From assembly GCA_013002925.1 (NCBI GenBank), contig JABDLQ010000362.1:1-8163 (forward strand): a DNA stretch of 8,163 nt, written 5' to 3'. This document shows, piece after piece, positions 1 to 6,468 of the stretch. Each line of letters starts with the position of its first letter. Positions within the stretch are counted from its first letter, which is position 1. Under the pieces are notes generated by a model. The model was given only the letters and a program-made list of their open reading frames with translations, had not been told where the DNA came from and did no database searches. A program made the position numbers and the translations under genes. The stretch is from Gammaproteobacteria bacterium. Lineage in GTDB: Bacteria; Pseudomonadota; Gammaproteobacteria; Steroidobacterales; SZUA-146.

Positions 1-53
1 CGCAGCGTTGCCAGGCGCGAGGGTTTTCCTGCAGGTACGGTGCGCGTCGTCAT
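1..53 (-). CDS. Possible 5' end of a gene running off the left edge
   Basis: On the minus strand an ATG at 53-51 opens a frame that stays open to the window edge and reads MTTRTVPAGKPSRLATL. An AGGA Shine-Dalgarno-like motif lies 8 bases upstream of this ATG. A promoter-like TTGACA element further upstream (213-218) points the same way. Only 17 codons are visible, so no function can be proposed. If real, it is the next gene in the same direction as glgA and the first ATP-grasp gene, but it is separated from them by about 300 bases and probably has its own promoter. The plus-strand frame over the same bases is also open to position 225 but looks non-coding (rich in Arg and Cys). Confidence 0.35.
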   Translation of the reverse strand, partial: MTTRTVPAGKPSRLATL

Positions 54-187
54 GTGCCCGGTCCTGACCGCGCAGATTTTGCACCGGTCGTCTGGGTACC
101 AGCGCACCACAGGGCGGCGCGACCCGATATATATAAGGAAGTCTCTCCCGGGTGTCCGCAGACTTTGTGCCCGTAACGATCCATCCT

Positions 188-218
188 GTTATCGTGTCAC
201 CAGGGTCAGAGGTGTCAA
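188..218 (-). promoter_or_regulatory. Candidate sigma-70 promoter toward the left edge
   Basis: On the minus strand a consensus -35 hexamer TTGACA (218-213) is followed after 19 bases by GATAAC (193-188), which matches the -10 consensus at four of six positions. The spacer is two bases longer than ideal. It would drive the possible gene starting at 53 with a leader of roughly 130 bases. Repeated TGACAC hexamers overlap the -35 and spacer and could be an operator. The assignment rests on motif matching alone. Confidence 0.3.
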
Positions 219-227
219 TAAATGACA
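194..227. repeat. TGACAC-type direct repeats and adjoining dyad
   Basis: Read on the minus strand, hexamers TGACAC, TGACCC and TGACAC follow each other at a 9-base period (217-194). The first of them overlaps one arm of a perfect TGTCA-N5-TGACA dyad (213-227). Such arrays are often recognition sites for a transcription regulator. No regulator gene is visible in the window and I cannot name the family. Short repeats like these also arise by chance. Confidence 0.3.
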
Positions 228-253
228 GTGGTTGCCGGAATCAATCAAACCTT

Positions 254-298
254 TTGTTTGCATTTATGCGGGAAATTCTGGCGGCGTTTTGCAAACAA
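254..298. repeat. 9-base inverted repeat with 27-base loop
   Basis: TTGTTTGCA at 254-262 is exactly complementary to TGCAAACAA at 290-298. The arms are AT-rich and the loop is long, and no T run follows on the minus strand. It is therefore a poor intrinsic terminator and could equally be a protein-binding dyad or chance. It sits about 60 to 110 bases beyond the stop codon of the first ATP-grasp gene. Confidence 0.3.
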
Positions 299-360
299 CG
301 TGTGTATTTCGTGATGACAAATGCTGGTGTTTTGTCGCCGTGTCACATAGTTGTTCAGGA

Positions 361-1581
361 TTATGCCGCATGCACCTTCAATGTCTGACCAATGTCATCC
401 ATAATCCGGCGCAGTTGATCGTAATCCGGGTGCCTTACCCGCAGCCACGCGTTGGCCATGTAGCCAGCCTCCACGGCCTGGGTCGGAGTGCCGGGGTCCG
501 GCAGCCGTGACGCAACAATACATTCACCGTAAAGATCGTGGATACGCTCGACGCCGGAATAACCGGCAATACGTCCGTCACGATCAGGGCGCAGAGCAAT
601 CATGCCAGCAGCATAGCGGCGCGACGGTGGGGTGTGAGTTTTCGCGTGGGCAAGTGCATGTGCCCATTCAAAATACAAATCGAATTCGTTGGCCGCATTA
701 TAGACGTCCCACTGCCCAACGCCGGGCGGGCGGCATCCTATTTCCGAAAACTTAAGCCCCTTGGGACCAAAAAACCACTCCATATGTGTTGCAGAAGTGC
801 CGATGCCGAGTATCCGGATAACATCACGAGTCATTTGCCGTACCTCCGCGTATCCGGGAGCCTCGATGCGATTGGTCGTTACCATCTGCGGTGAAATCCA
901 GCGCTCACGCATGGCTTCGAGCACATTCGGGTAGTAATGGGTGATGAATTCGTGCGTCACATTGCCGTTAATGGTCAATGTATCGATGTAGCCTTCATGG
1001 CCCTCGATGAATTCTTCAATCGCAACCGCATGCCCGGCAGCCAGGCCGCATTCATCAATCACTTCTTCCAGCTCTGTGTCGGCGCGGACCTTGTATGTAG
1101 CCGATGCGCCAGCCCCATCCGGTGGCTTGATAATCAGCGGGTAGCCGACTGCCGCAGCAAAATCCCGGGCATCCTGTGGTGATTCGGCGCGGGTCGACTG
1201 CGCACAGGAAATTCCGGCAGCGCGTAACGCGTCTTTCATGGCAGGTTTGTCGCGGCATAAAAACGCCGTTTTGACCGACGTGCCGGGTATCCCGGTGGCT
1301 TTGCGTACTTTCGCCGCCGCCATGATATGCGCTTCGATCGTCGCCTCGAGACGATCCACCCACAAATGTTGTTGTACAAACCGCACCGCCTCCAGCAACG
1401 ACGGTTCGTGTACTACCGAGCGCACCTGCACATAATCGTGGAGCCAGTGTTTGACCTGCTCATCAAGATATTCTTGCGGGCGTTCGCCAATCCCGATGAC
1501 TTTGGCACCGGCTGCGTGCAGTGCGCGAACAAACTCGCGCTGATTGCTGGGAAAAGAAGGTTCTATAAAAATAATGTTCAT
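361..1581 (-). CDS. ATP-grasp ligase 1 (PurK/carnosine-synthase-like), coupled to glgA
   Basis: The 406-residue protein is a soluble ATP-grasp enzyme, a family that activates a carboxylate as an acyl-phosphate and joins it to an amine or other nucleophile. Residues 1-105 form a Rossmann-like pre-ATP-grasp domain (MNIIFIEP start). The nucleotide-binding part shows K112 in RDK, K152 in IIKPPDGAGAS and the EE pair 189-190 in EEFIEG. The metal-binding end shows E268 in HMEWFF and E280/R284 in EIGCRPPG, resembling the E-I-x-x-R-P signature of PurK and PurT. About 120 residues follow as a C-terminal lobe. The ATG at 1581 is chosen because it overlaps the glgA stop by four bases (ATGA) and its N terminus aligns with the paralogue at 3135-4352; an upstream extension to 1635 would lie inside glgA. 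All expected catalytic residues are present, so it should be active. The substrate is unknown. Confidence 0.9.
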   Translation of the reverse strand: MNIIFIEPSFPSNQREFVRALHAAGAKVIGIGERPQEYLDEQVKHWLHDYVQVRSVVHEPSLLEAVRFVQQHLWVDRLEATIEAHIMAAAKVRKATGIPGTSVKTAFLCRDKPAMKDALRAAGISCAQSTRAESPQDARDFAAAVGYPLIIKPPDGAGASATYKVRADTELEEVIDECGLAAGHAVAIEEFIEGHEGYIDTLTINGNVTHEFITHYYPNVLEAMRERWISPQMVTTNRIEAPGYAEVRQMTRDVIRILGIGTSATHMEWFFGPKGLKFSEIGCRPPGVGQWDVYNAANEFDLYFEWAHALAHAKTHTPPSRRYAAGMIALRPDRDGRIAGYSGVERIHDLYGECIVASRLPDPGTPTQAVEAGYMANAWLRVRHPDYDQLRRIMDDIGQTLKVHAA

Positions 1582-3047
1582 TGTCCGGCCAACCACCGAT
1601 AAAGTTTGACGTACTGTTGACCCTGTTTCTCCCACGAGAAATCCATGGCCATCCCGTTGCTAATAATTTTTTGCCACAAAGGCTGATTTGCTTGCAGAGT
1701 CAGCGCTGTCGAAATCGCCCAGTACAGACCGGCTTCATCATAGTCACTGAATAACACGCCGGTACCGGTACCCCTGGCCGGGTTGATCTGCGCGACGGAA
1801 TCCGCCAGGCCGCCGGTGGCCCGAACTACAGGTATCGTACCGTATTTCAGGCTATACAATTGATTGAGTCCGCAAGGTTCGTACAGCGATGGCATCAGAA
1901 ACATGTCGCTGCCCGCTTCGATCCAGTGCGCCAGACGGTTGTTATAGCCGCGGTAGTAACTGACACGACCTCGGGCGGCACGCTGCAAAGACTCGAAAAA
2001 CAGTTCGTAGTGGGGTTCGCCGCTGCCGAGCACTGCCAGGGAAAAATTACGTTTGGCCAACAGGTCCGGCAATACTTTGACCATCAGGTCGATGCCTTTT
2101 TGACTGACCAGCCGGGTAACAATACCGATCACTGGCTGTCTGGAGGTGCCGGCAAGGCCCATTTCACGCATCAGACCCAGTTTGCAAACCCGCTTGCCAG
2201 ACATGTCATCGGGAGAGTAGCGATGCGGAATCAGCTTGTCCGTTGCCGGATTCCACTCAGCGTAATCCACCCCGTTTAGTATGCCGATCAGCCGGTCGCT
2301 GCGCTGGCGTAAATAACCGTCGAGCCCGATGCCGTATTCAGTACCCTGAATCTCGCGCGCATAGGTCGGGCTCACCGTTGTTAGCAGGTCCGCATAGAGC
2401 ACGCCGGTCTTGAGAAAATTTATCCGCCCCTGACTGAGATCATCCTGGTGCAGCCTGTCTGTGCTGTAACCGAGATTCAGATCACTGAGGATGTCCGCGC
2501 TGAAAACGCCCTGATAGCCGATATTGTGAATCGTCAGAATCGAACGGGTGCGCGCGAATAACCGGTCCCACGAGTAGACAGTGCGCAAATACAACGGGAT
2601 GAGAGCGGTATGCCAGTCATTACAGTGAAATATATCAGGCGCAAATTGCATATGCTGACACATTTCAATGGCGACCCGGGACAGAAAAATGAAACGCAAA
2701 TGTTCATCCGTTCCGGAGCCGTAAATTTCCGGGCGATCATAGAGCGCCGGACATCGCAACAGGTAAACCGGCAGACCATTGGTCGGCAGAACCACCCGGT
2801 CAATGGAGTACTCGATGTCCCAGGGGCCGACGGTAATATAGAGATTTTGCAGTCTGGGAACAGGCTCGATCCGCAGGCCCGTGCGGTCAATGCGCGAATA
2901 AAATGGCATCAGTACGCGCACATCGTGCCCGGCATGGTGCAGGTAGGCAGACAACGCCGCACTGACATCGGCCAGACCACCGGTTTTTGCAAGCGGTGCA
3001 AGCTCTGCTGTTGCCAGGCAGATTTTAAGTTTACTGTTTGTCGCCAA
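1578..3047 (-). CDS. glgA: Glycogen/starch synthase (GT5)
   Basis: A full-length 489-residue GT5 enzyme, close to the usual size of about 480. It transfers glucose from ADP-glucose to the non-reducing end of an alpha-1,4-glucan in the cytoplasm. The N-terminal domain carries the ADP-glucose-binding KTGGLAD (21-27), HCNDWHT (141-147) and TIHNIGYQG (172-180). The C-terminal domain has ILNGVDYAEWNP (256-267), TRLVSQKG (311-318) with the phosphate-contacting Arg and Lys, GSGE (341-344), the catalytic-loop PSLYEPCGLNQ (386-396) and RATGGLAD (409-416). The start is TTG at 3047, preceded by GGGGA at 6 bases. An in-frame TAG lies upstream and no ATG or GTG lies between, so this unusual start is the best choice. 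Its stop overlaps the start of ATP-grasp ligase 1, so the two are probably co-translated. glgB and glgC are not in the window. Confidence 0.97.
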   Translation of the reverse strand: MATNSKLKICLATAELAPLAKTGGLADVSAALSAYLHHAGHDVRVLMPFYSRIDRTGLRIEPVPRLQNLYITVGPWDIEYSIDRVVLPTNGLPVYLLRCPALYDRPEIYGSGTDEHLRFIFLSRVAIEMCQHMQFAPDIFHCNDWHTALIPLYLRTVYSWDRLFARTRSILTIHNIGYQGVFSADILSDLNLGYSTDRLHQDDLSQGRINFLKTGVLYADLLTTVSPTYAREIQGTEYGIGLDGYLRQRSDRLIGILNGVDYAEWNPATDKLIPHRYSPDDMSGKRVCKLGLMREMGLAGTSRQPVIGIVTRLVSQKGIDLMVKVLPDLLAKRNFSLAVLGSGEPHYELFFESLQRAARGRVSYYRGYNNRLAHWIEAGSDMFLMPSLYEPCGLNQLYSLKYGTIPVVRATGGLADSVAQINPARGTGTGVLFSDYDEAGLYWAISTALTLQANQPLWQKIISNGMAMDFSWEKQGQQYVKLYRWLAGQ

Positions 3048-3077
3048 TGGTGGTCCCCGGTGAGTCCTGTGAATGCT

Positions 3078-3107
3078 ATTCTACGCTGACTGGCATACCG
3101 GTGTCTG
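3078..3107 (-). promoter_or_regulatory. Candidate promoter of the glgA operon
   Basis: In the 87-base gap between glgA and the divergent ATP-grasp gene, the minus strand has TAGAAT (3083-3078), a five-of-six match to the -10 consensus. A weaker -35, CAGACA (3107-3102), lies 18 bases upstream. Initiation near 3071 would give a short leader of about 24 bases containing the GGGGA ribosome binding site (3058-3054). No equally good promoter was found for the plus-strand gene in the same gap. TGCCAG occurs twice in this gap on the minus strand. Confidence 0.4.
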
Positions 3108-3134
3108 GCACAACCCACAGCGAACATCGAAACT

Positions 3135-4352
3135 ATGAATATACTGCTTATCTCTCCAGGATACCCGGCTGATATGCCGGAGTTTACCCGCGGCCTGGCA
3201 CAGAGCGGCGCCCGTGTCTTCGGCGTCGGTGATTCACCTGCGCATGTGCTGCCAAATCTGGTGCGCAGTTCGCTGTCTGATTATGTGCAGGTGGCCTCGT
3301 TATGGGACAGCCAGCGCGTGATTGGCGAGTTGCACGAGCGTCTGAGAGGGCAGGAGCTTGACCGGATCGAGTGCCTCTGGGAGCCGGGCATCATGCTGGC
3401 GGCCGAACTGCGCGAGCATTTTGGCGTGCCAGGTCTCAGCGTTGCCCATGCCCGTCTGTTTCGCGACAAGGAAGCCATGAAAATGGCGCTTGATAATGCC
3501 GGCATCCGCACACCGCGTCATGTTGCGGTCGACAGCATCGCCGCCTGCTGGGAGGCGGTTGAAAAAATCGGGTATCCGGTCATTCTCAAACCCATTGATG
3601 GGGCAGGTTCCGCGGACACCTATCGGGTCGAATCTGCGAACGAACTGCGTTCGGTGCTGCCGTTATTACGCCATGTGCCGACGATCAGCGTGGAGGAGTT
3701 TATCGACGGCGAAGAATATACTTTTGATACGATTACCATTGATGGCAGGATCGCCTATCACAACATTGCCTGGTACCGGCCGCGGCCACTGATAGCGCGG
3801 AGCAATGAGTGGATCAGTCCGCAGGTAATCGCCCTTCGCGATGTGGACGATCCGCGCCTGGCCGCTGGTGTGAAAATGGGCTTTGACGTGATCAAGGCGC
3901 TGCAATTTGGTACCGGGTTTACTCACATGGAGTGGTACCGCAAAGCGGATGGCGAGGTTGTTTTTGGCGAAATCGGTGCGCGTCCGCCGGGTGCCCATCA
4001 GGTGGATCAAATGAAATACGCCTGCGATTTTGATGTGTTTAAAGCCTGGGGTCAGGCGCTGGTAACGGGGCGCATCGAAGAGCACTTCGAACGCCGTTAT
4101 AATGTGGCGACTGTTTACAAACGGGCGCGTGGCATTGGGCGAATTACACGCCTCGATGGCGTCGACTCATTGCAGCAAAAAATCGGTCAGCACGTCGTGT
4201 GGAACACGCTGCTGGCGCCGGGTACTCCCCGCCGCGACTGGCGCAAGACGCTGGTCTCTGACGGTTTTGTCATGCTGCGTCATGCTGAGCTGGAAAAGAC
4301 ACTGGCGATGGCTGATGCAGTCGGCAGCGAGCTGCAGCTCTACGCGGAATAG
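3135..4352 (+). CDS. ATP-grasp ligase 2, paralogue of ligase 1, divergent from glgA
   Basis: The 405-residue protein matches ATP-grasp ligase 1 from end to end with nearly identical motif spacing. It begins MNILLISPGY with a Rossmann-like domain. K112 lies in FRDKEAMK, K152 in LKPIDGAGSADTY and EE 187-188 in VEEFIDG. E266 lies in HMEWY and E279/R283 in EIGARPPG. All ATP- and metal-binding positions are kept, so this is a second active enzyme rather than a decaying copy. The residues between positions 200 and 230 and after 285 differ from ligase 1, which suggests a different substrate (inference). The ATG at 3135 lacks a clear Shine-Dalgarno sequence, but it is the start that aligns with ligase 1. 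The gene runs opposite to glgA across an 87-base gap and converges on the esterase at 4418. Nothing in the sequence identifies the substrate. Confidence 0.9.
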   Translation: MNILLISPGYPADMPEFTRGLAQSGARVFGVGDSPAHVLPNLVRSSLSDYVQVASLWDSQRVIGELHERLRGQELDRIECLWEPGIMLAAELREHFGVPGLSVAHARLFRDKEAMKMALDNAGIRTPRHVAVDSIAACWEAVEKIGYPVILKPIDGAGSADTYRVESANELRSVLPLLRHVPTISVEEFIDGEEYTFDTITIDGRIAYHNIAWYRPRPLIARSNEWISPQVIALRDVDDPRLAAGVKMGFDVIKALQFGTGFTHMEWYRKADGEVVFGEIGARPPGAHQVDQMKYACDFDVFKAWGQALVTGRIEEHFERRYNVATVYKRARGIGRITRLDGVDSLQQKIGQHVVWNTLLAPGTPRRDWRKTLVSDGFVMLRHAELEKTLAMADAVGSELQLYAE

Positions 4353-4388
4353 CACCATTTCAGGGCAAGGCTGTGTCAGCGAATCGTT

Positions 4389-4422
4389 CCTGGCACGACA
4401 GTCTGTCGCGTGTCACGTCAGG
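4389..4422. terminator. Hairpin between convergent genes, weak bidirectional terminator candidate
   Basis: Between the converging stops of ATP-grasp ligase 2 (4352) and the esterase (4418), CGACAG-T-CTGTCG (4396-4408) forms a perfect dyad. It extends outward, with a small bulge, through CAC/GTG and CCTG/CAGG. The hairpin is well placed to end both transcripts, but no T run follows on either strand and its right edge enters the last codons of the esterase. It could instead only stabilise transcript ends. Confidence 0.3.
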
Positions 4423-5146
4423 CAAACTCATCCAGGTATTGTGGCAGCATGGCCCGCCAGGTTTCCCAGTCGTGGCGCCATTCGGGACCCCAGGAGTCTA
4501 CGCGATTCGGTATGCCCTTTGCGCCCAGCACTTGCGCGAGGCGCCACGACTGACCGATGTCTTCGTAATCACCTTCACCACTTGGCAGCAACACCAACCT
4601 TTGGCGCAGCATCTCCAGCTGCGGGCCCTCGAGATCCGGTAAATAATGCAGGGGTGAAGAAAAATAAAAGTCGTTGTTAAAACTACCTTCCAGGTATTTG
4701 GACAGATCGAACGTGCCGCTCATTGCAATCGCCAGTCGAAACGCATCCGGGTGACGGCACAGCGTTGCAACCGCGTTAAAGGCGCCGATTGATGCCCCGG
4801 CCGTAATAATTTCGATGTCATGCGATGCACAGTCATTGCGTATCGCTGGAGCGACTTCTGCATAGATAAAAGCATCAAAGCAGTTTTGCAGTCGGGAGCA
4901 ATACGCCGCTGAGTGCTCGCCCGCAAACCAGGCTGCACCGGCCAGGCTGTCAGTGGAATACACCTTGATGCGACCTGCTTCAATCAATGGACTGAGAGCG
5001 CCAATCAGATGAAAGCGCTCAATTTCCTCGGCATCTCCACCTGCCGTTGGAAAAAGTAGTACCGGCGTGCCGAAATGCCCCCATCGCACGAGCTGCACAT
5101 ACTGCTCGACACGGGGTGAATACCATCGGGTTATATCCTTGTTCAC
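4418..5146 (-). CDS. Esterase-family alpha/beta hydrolase (short form), coupled to ATP-grasp 3
   Basis: A 242-residue cytoplasmic alpha/beta hydrolase of the putative-esterase (Fes/esterase D-like) type, without signal peptide or accessory domain. The nucleophile elbow is GASIG with S119. The likely acid lies in PSGEGDYED (188-196). The catalytic His is H225 in RHDWETWR, a C-terminal motif shared with the larger hydrolase at 6469-7605. The early strand VLLFPTAGGDAEE (29-41) probably supplies the oxyanion hole. The start is taken as GTG at 5146, which overlaps the preceding stop as GTGA. A GTG at 5179 would lengthen the overlap to 37 bases and add 11 residues unlike the family's start, whereas NKDITRWYSPR looks like a usual N terminus. 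The ester substrate is unknown. Coupling to the ATP-grasp protein suggests it acts on that enzyme's product or on a shared intermediate (inference). Confidence 0.85.
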   Translation of the reverse strand: MNKDITRWYSPRVEQYVQLVRWGHFGTPVLLFPTAGGDAEEIERFHLIGALSPLIEAGRIKVYSTDSLAGAAWFAGEHSAAYCSRLQNCFDAFIYAEVAPAIRNDCASHDIEIITAGASIGAFNAVATLCRHPDAFRLAIAMSGTFDLSKYLEGSFNNDFYFSSPLHYLPDLEGPQLEMLRQRLVLLPSGEGDYEDIGQSWRLAQVLGAKGIPNRVDSWGPEWRHDWETWRAMLPQYLDEFA

Positions 5147-6390
5147 TGCGCACCAATACCCCGTTGTTGTTGCCGCCACTGCTGAATGCGGTTCCAGAAC
5201 AGCTCGGAAAACTGATCGTGTTCATGTGCCGGGTACAGGGACTCGACTTTTTCGCGGATCGCATCCTGGACTTCCTGCGAGCCAAAATAGTTGTCAGCTA
5301 CTTCGTCAAGGTGACCAAGATGCTTGTCGCAAAATTCGTCGAAACCATCCACGTCAAAACGCTTGCTGGCAATTTTTACATATTTGGCCAGTTTGTCGTC
5401 GAACGATATGTCTTTTGCCGCAATGTCAAAGTACTCCCGCCAATTCAGGTCGGTGTTCATCTTGCGCTGGGTTGCCGCGCAAAAAATTGACCAACGCAAA
5501 TTTGCCTTGATGAGCCACGGGAAATGAAAATGCAGGGACGTGACCTGGGAGTCGGGACACGCGTTTGCAAAGTCAATCGGATGCCACACGCCATTACTGA
5601 GAAGCGACTCGCAGGAATTAAAATCCCAGCCAAAAAACGCATTAATCACCATGGTAATTTCAGTCAGACGCCGCGTGTCCTCCGCCGCCAGAAAGTCCGT
5701 GTCCATCCGATAGCGATCATGTAACGGTGCATCAGGATCATAATTGACGCATCGCCACTGCGGGCCCAGCCCGATGCAGCGCACGAAGCCGTCAAAGGGC
5801 ACGACTCCTTTTTGCAGGTGCATCACGCGGGTGCCGCTTTCGTCGTACGCCTTGCGCAATGCTTCACGGTCCTTAATTGCTGTGACGCCTACCCAGGCAC
5901 CGCCGTCATAGGGTTTCATAAACAGCGGATAGCCAATCTTGTCACCGATGTCGCCGAGACTAAACAGTTTTGCGTAGCGTTTTAATGTGGGATGCAAGTC
6001 CGGCGACTCGAGGTATTCCTTGGGCGGTAACAGCCAGGTTTCCGGCACAGGTATTCCCAACCGCATCATGGCGCTGTAGGAGGTCTGTTTTTCCATGGAC
6101 TGCAGTGACCAGGGGTTATTAAACACGTACAGGTCATTTACCAGGATGGATTTTTTGATCCATTCGCGTGAGGTGTTGTACCAATGTGTCAATCGGTCGA
6201 TGACCACGTCGTACTTGCACGGCTGCATCAGATTGAACGGTTCGATGAGCACACGTTCAACTTCAAAACTCAACGTGTCTTTGCCGTAAGGAATCTTCAG
6301 GTCGAGTTCTTTTAGCAAGCCTTCATAGCAAATGGGCCAGCAAATATCGGCGCCCAGGGACAGGCCGATGTGTCGTGTGTGTTGAGCCAT
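5143..6390 (-). CDS. ATP-grasp ligase 3 (RimK/glutathione-synthetase-like subtype)
   Basis: A 415-residue ATP-grasp protein of a different subtype from the other two. Residues 1-90 form an N-terminal domain. The nucleotide-binding segment includes K101 in MEKQ and K159 in FMKPYDGGAWVG, a glycine-rich loop. The central part has FDGFVRC (199-205) and DRYRMDTDF (225-233). The metal site is probably E261 with D273 and N276 in IDFANACPDS, resembling the (D/E)-x-N signature of RimK and glutathione synthetase. About 130 further residues (285-415) form a charged, probably helical C-terminal extension that I do not recognise. The ATG at 6390 follows TAAGGA with a 10-base spacer, supporting this start. 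It lies 78 bases after the upstream hydrolase stop, possibly with its own weak promoter, and overlaps the next esterase by four bases. The substrate is unknown. Confidence 0.85.
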   Translation of the reverse strand: MAQHTRHIGLSLGADICWPICYEGLLKELDLKIPYGKDTLSFEVERVLIEPFNLMQPCKYDVVIDRLTHWYNTSREWIKKSILVNDLYVFNNPWSLQSMEKQTSYSAMMRLGIPVPETWLLPPKEYLESPDLHPTLKRYAKLFSLGDIGDKIGYPLFMKPYDGGAWVGVTAIKDREALRKAYDESGTRVMHLQKGVVPFDGFVRCIGLGPQWRCVNYDPDAPLHDRYRMDTDFLAAEDTRRLTEITMVINAFFGWDFNSCESLLSNGVWHPIDFANACPDSQVTSLHFHFPWLIKANLRWSIFCAATQRKMNTDLNWREYFDIAAKDISFDDKLAKYVKIASKRFDVDGFDEFCDKHLGHLDEVADNYFGSQEVQDAIREKVESLYPAHEHDQFSELFWNRIQQWRQQQRGIGAQ

Positions 6391-6468
6391 TGTTAAAAGT
6401 TCCTTACAGGTTGGCGATATTCCCCAATACTACAGGTGAACCCTTCATGGTGTGCAAGTTAATCAGGC
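6391..6468 (-). promoter_or_regulatory. Spacer before ATP-grasp 3: ribosome binding site and weak promoter candidate
   Basis: This 78-base gap separates two genes of the same orientation. It contains the TAAGGA ribosome binding site (6406-6401) and a weak promoter-like pair, TTGCAC (6457-6452) and TGTAGT (6434-6429), spaced 17 bases with three and four matches to consensus. I see no terminator hairpin, so read-through from the upstream hydrolase is likely. A 14-codon frame also lies here and is listed separately. Confidence 0.3.
6404..6448 (-). other. 14-codon mini-frame just upstream of ATP-grasp 3
   Basis: An ATG at 6448 opens a frame reading MKGSPVVLGNIANL, ending in TAA whose bases form part of the ribosome binding site of ATP-grasp 3. 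It has no recognisable Shine-Dalgarno sequence of its own. It might be a leader peptide or an upstream coupling frame. It lacks the Thr/Ser/Lys and Asp/Glu-rich core expected of a graspetide precursor, so I do not call it one. Chance is the simplest explanation. Confidence 0.15.

Larger units (their letters stand above)
54..360. other. Intergenic region with promoter-like and repeat elements, no convincing gene
   Basis: No reading frame here has a protein-like composition or a good ribosome binding site on either strand. It lies downstream of the stop of the first ATP-grasp gene (361). Visible structure includes a TTGACA hexamer on the minus strand, three TGAC-type hexamers at 9-base spacing (194-217), a TGTCA-N5-TGACA dyad (213-227), a 9-base inverted repeat (254-262 with 290-298) and an AT run (TATATATA) near 128-136. 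I found no GC-rich hairpin followed by a T run that would be a clear terminator for the glgA transcript. Confidence 0.5.

Noticed and set aside
40..225. Plus-strand frame at the left edge, open from position 1
   Set aside because: Composition is dominated by Arg, Cys and Ser; there is no ribosome binding site and no motif. The minus-strand start at 53 has better support.
1860..2279. Plus-strand frame of 139 codons
   Set aside because: Antisense to the C-terminal half of glgA and without family features.
2610..3089. Plus-strand frame of 159 codons
   Set aside because: Antisense to glgA, which has every GT5 motif in the opposite strand; no protein-like motif.
5047..5510. Two overlapping plus-strand frames of 147 codons
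   Set aside because: Both are antisense to ATP-grasp 3 and the short esterase and lack domain signatures.
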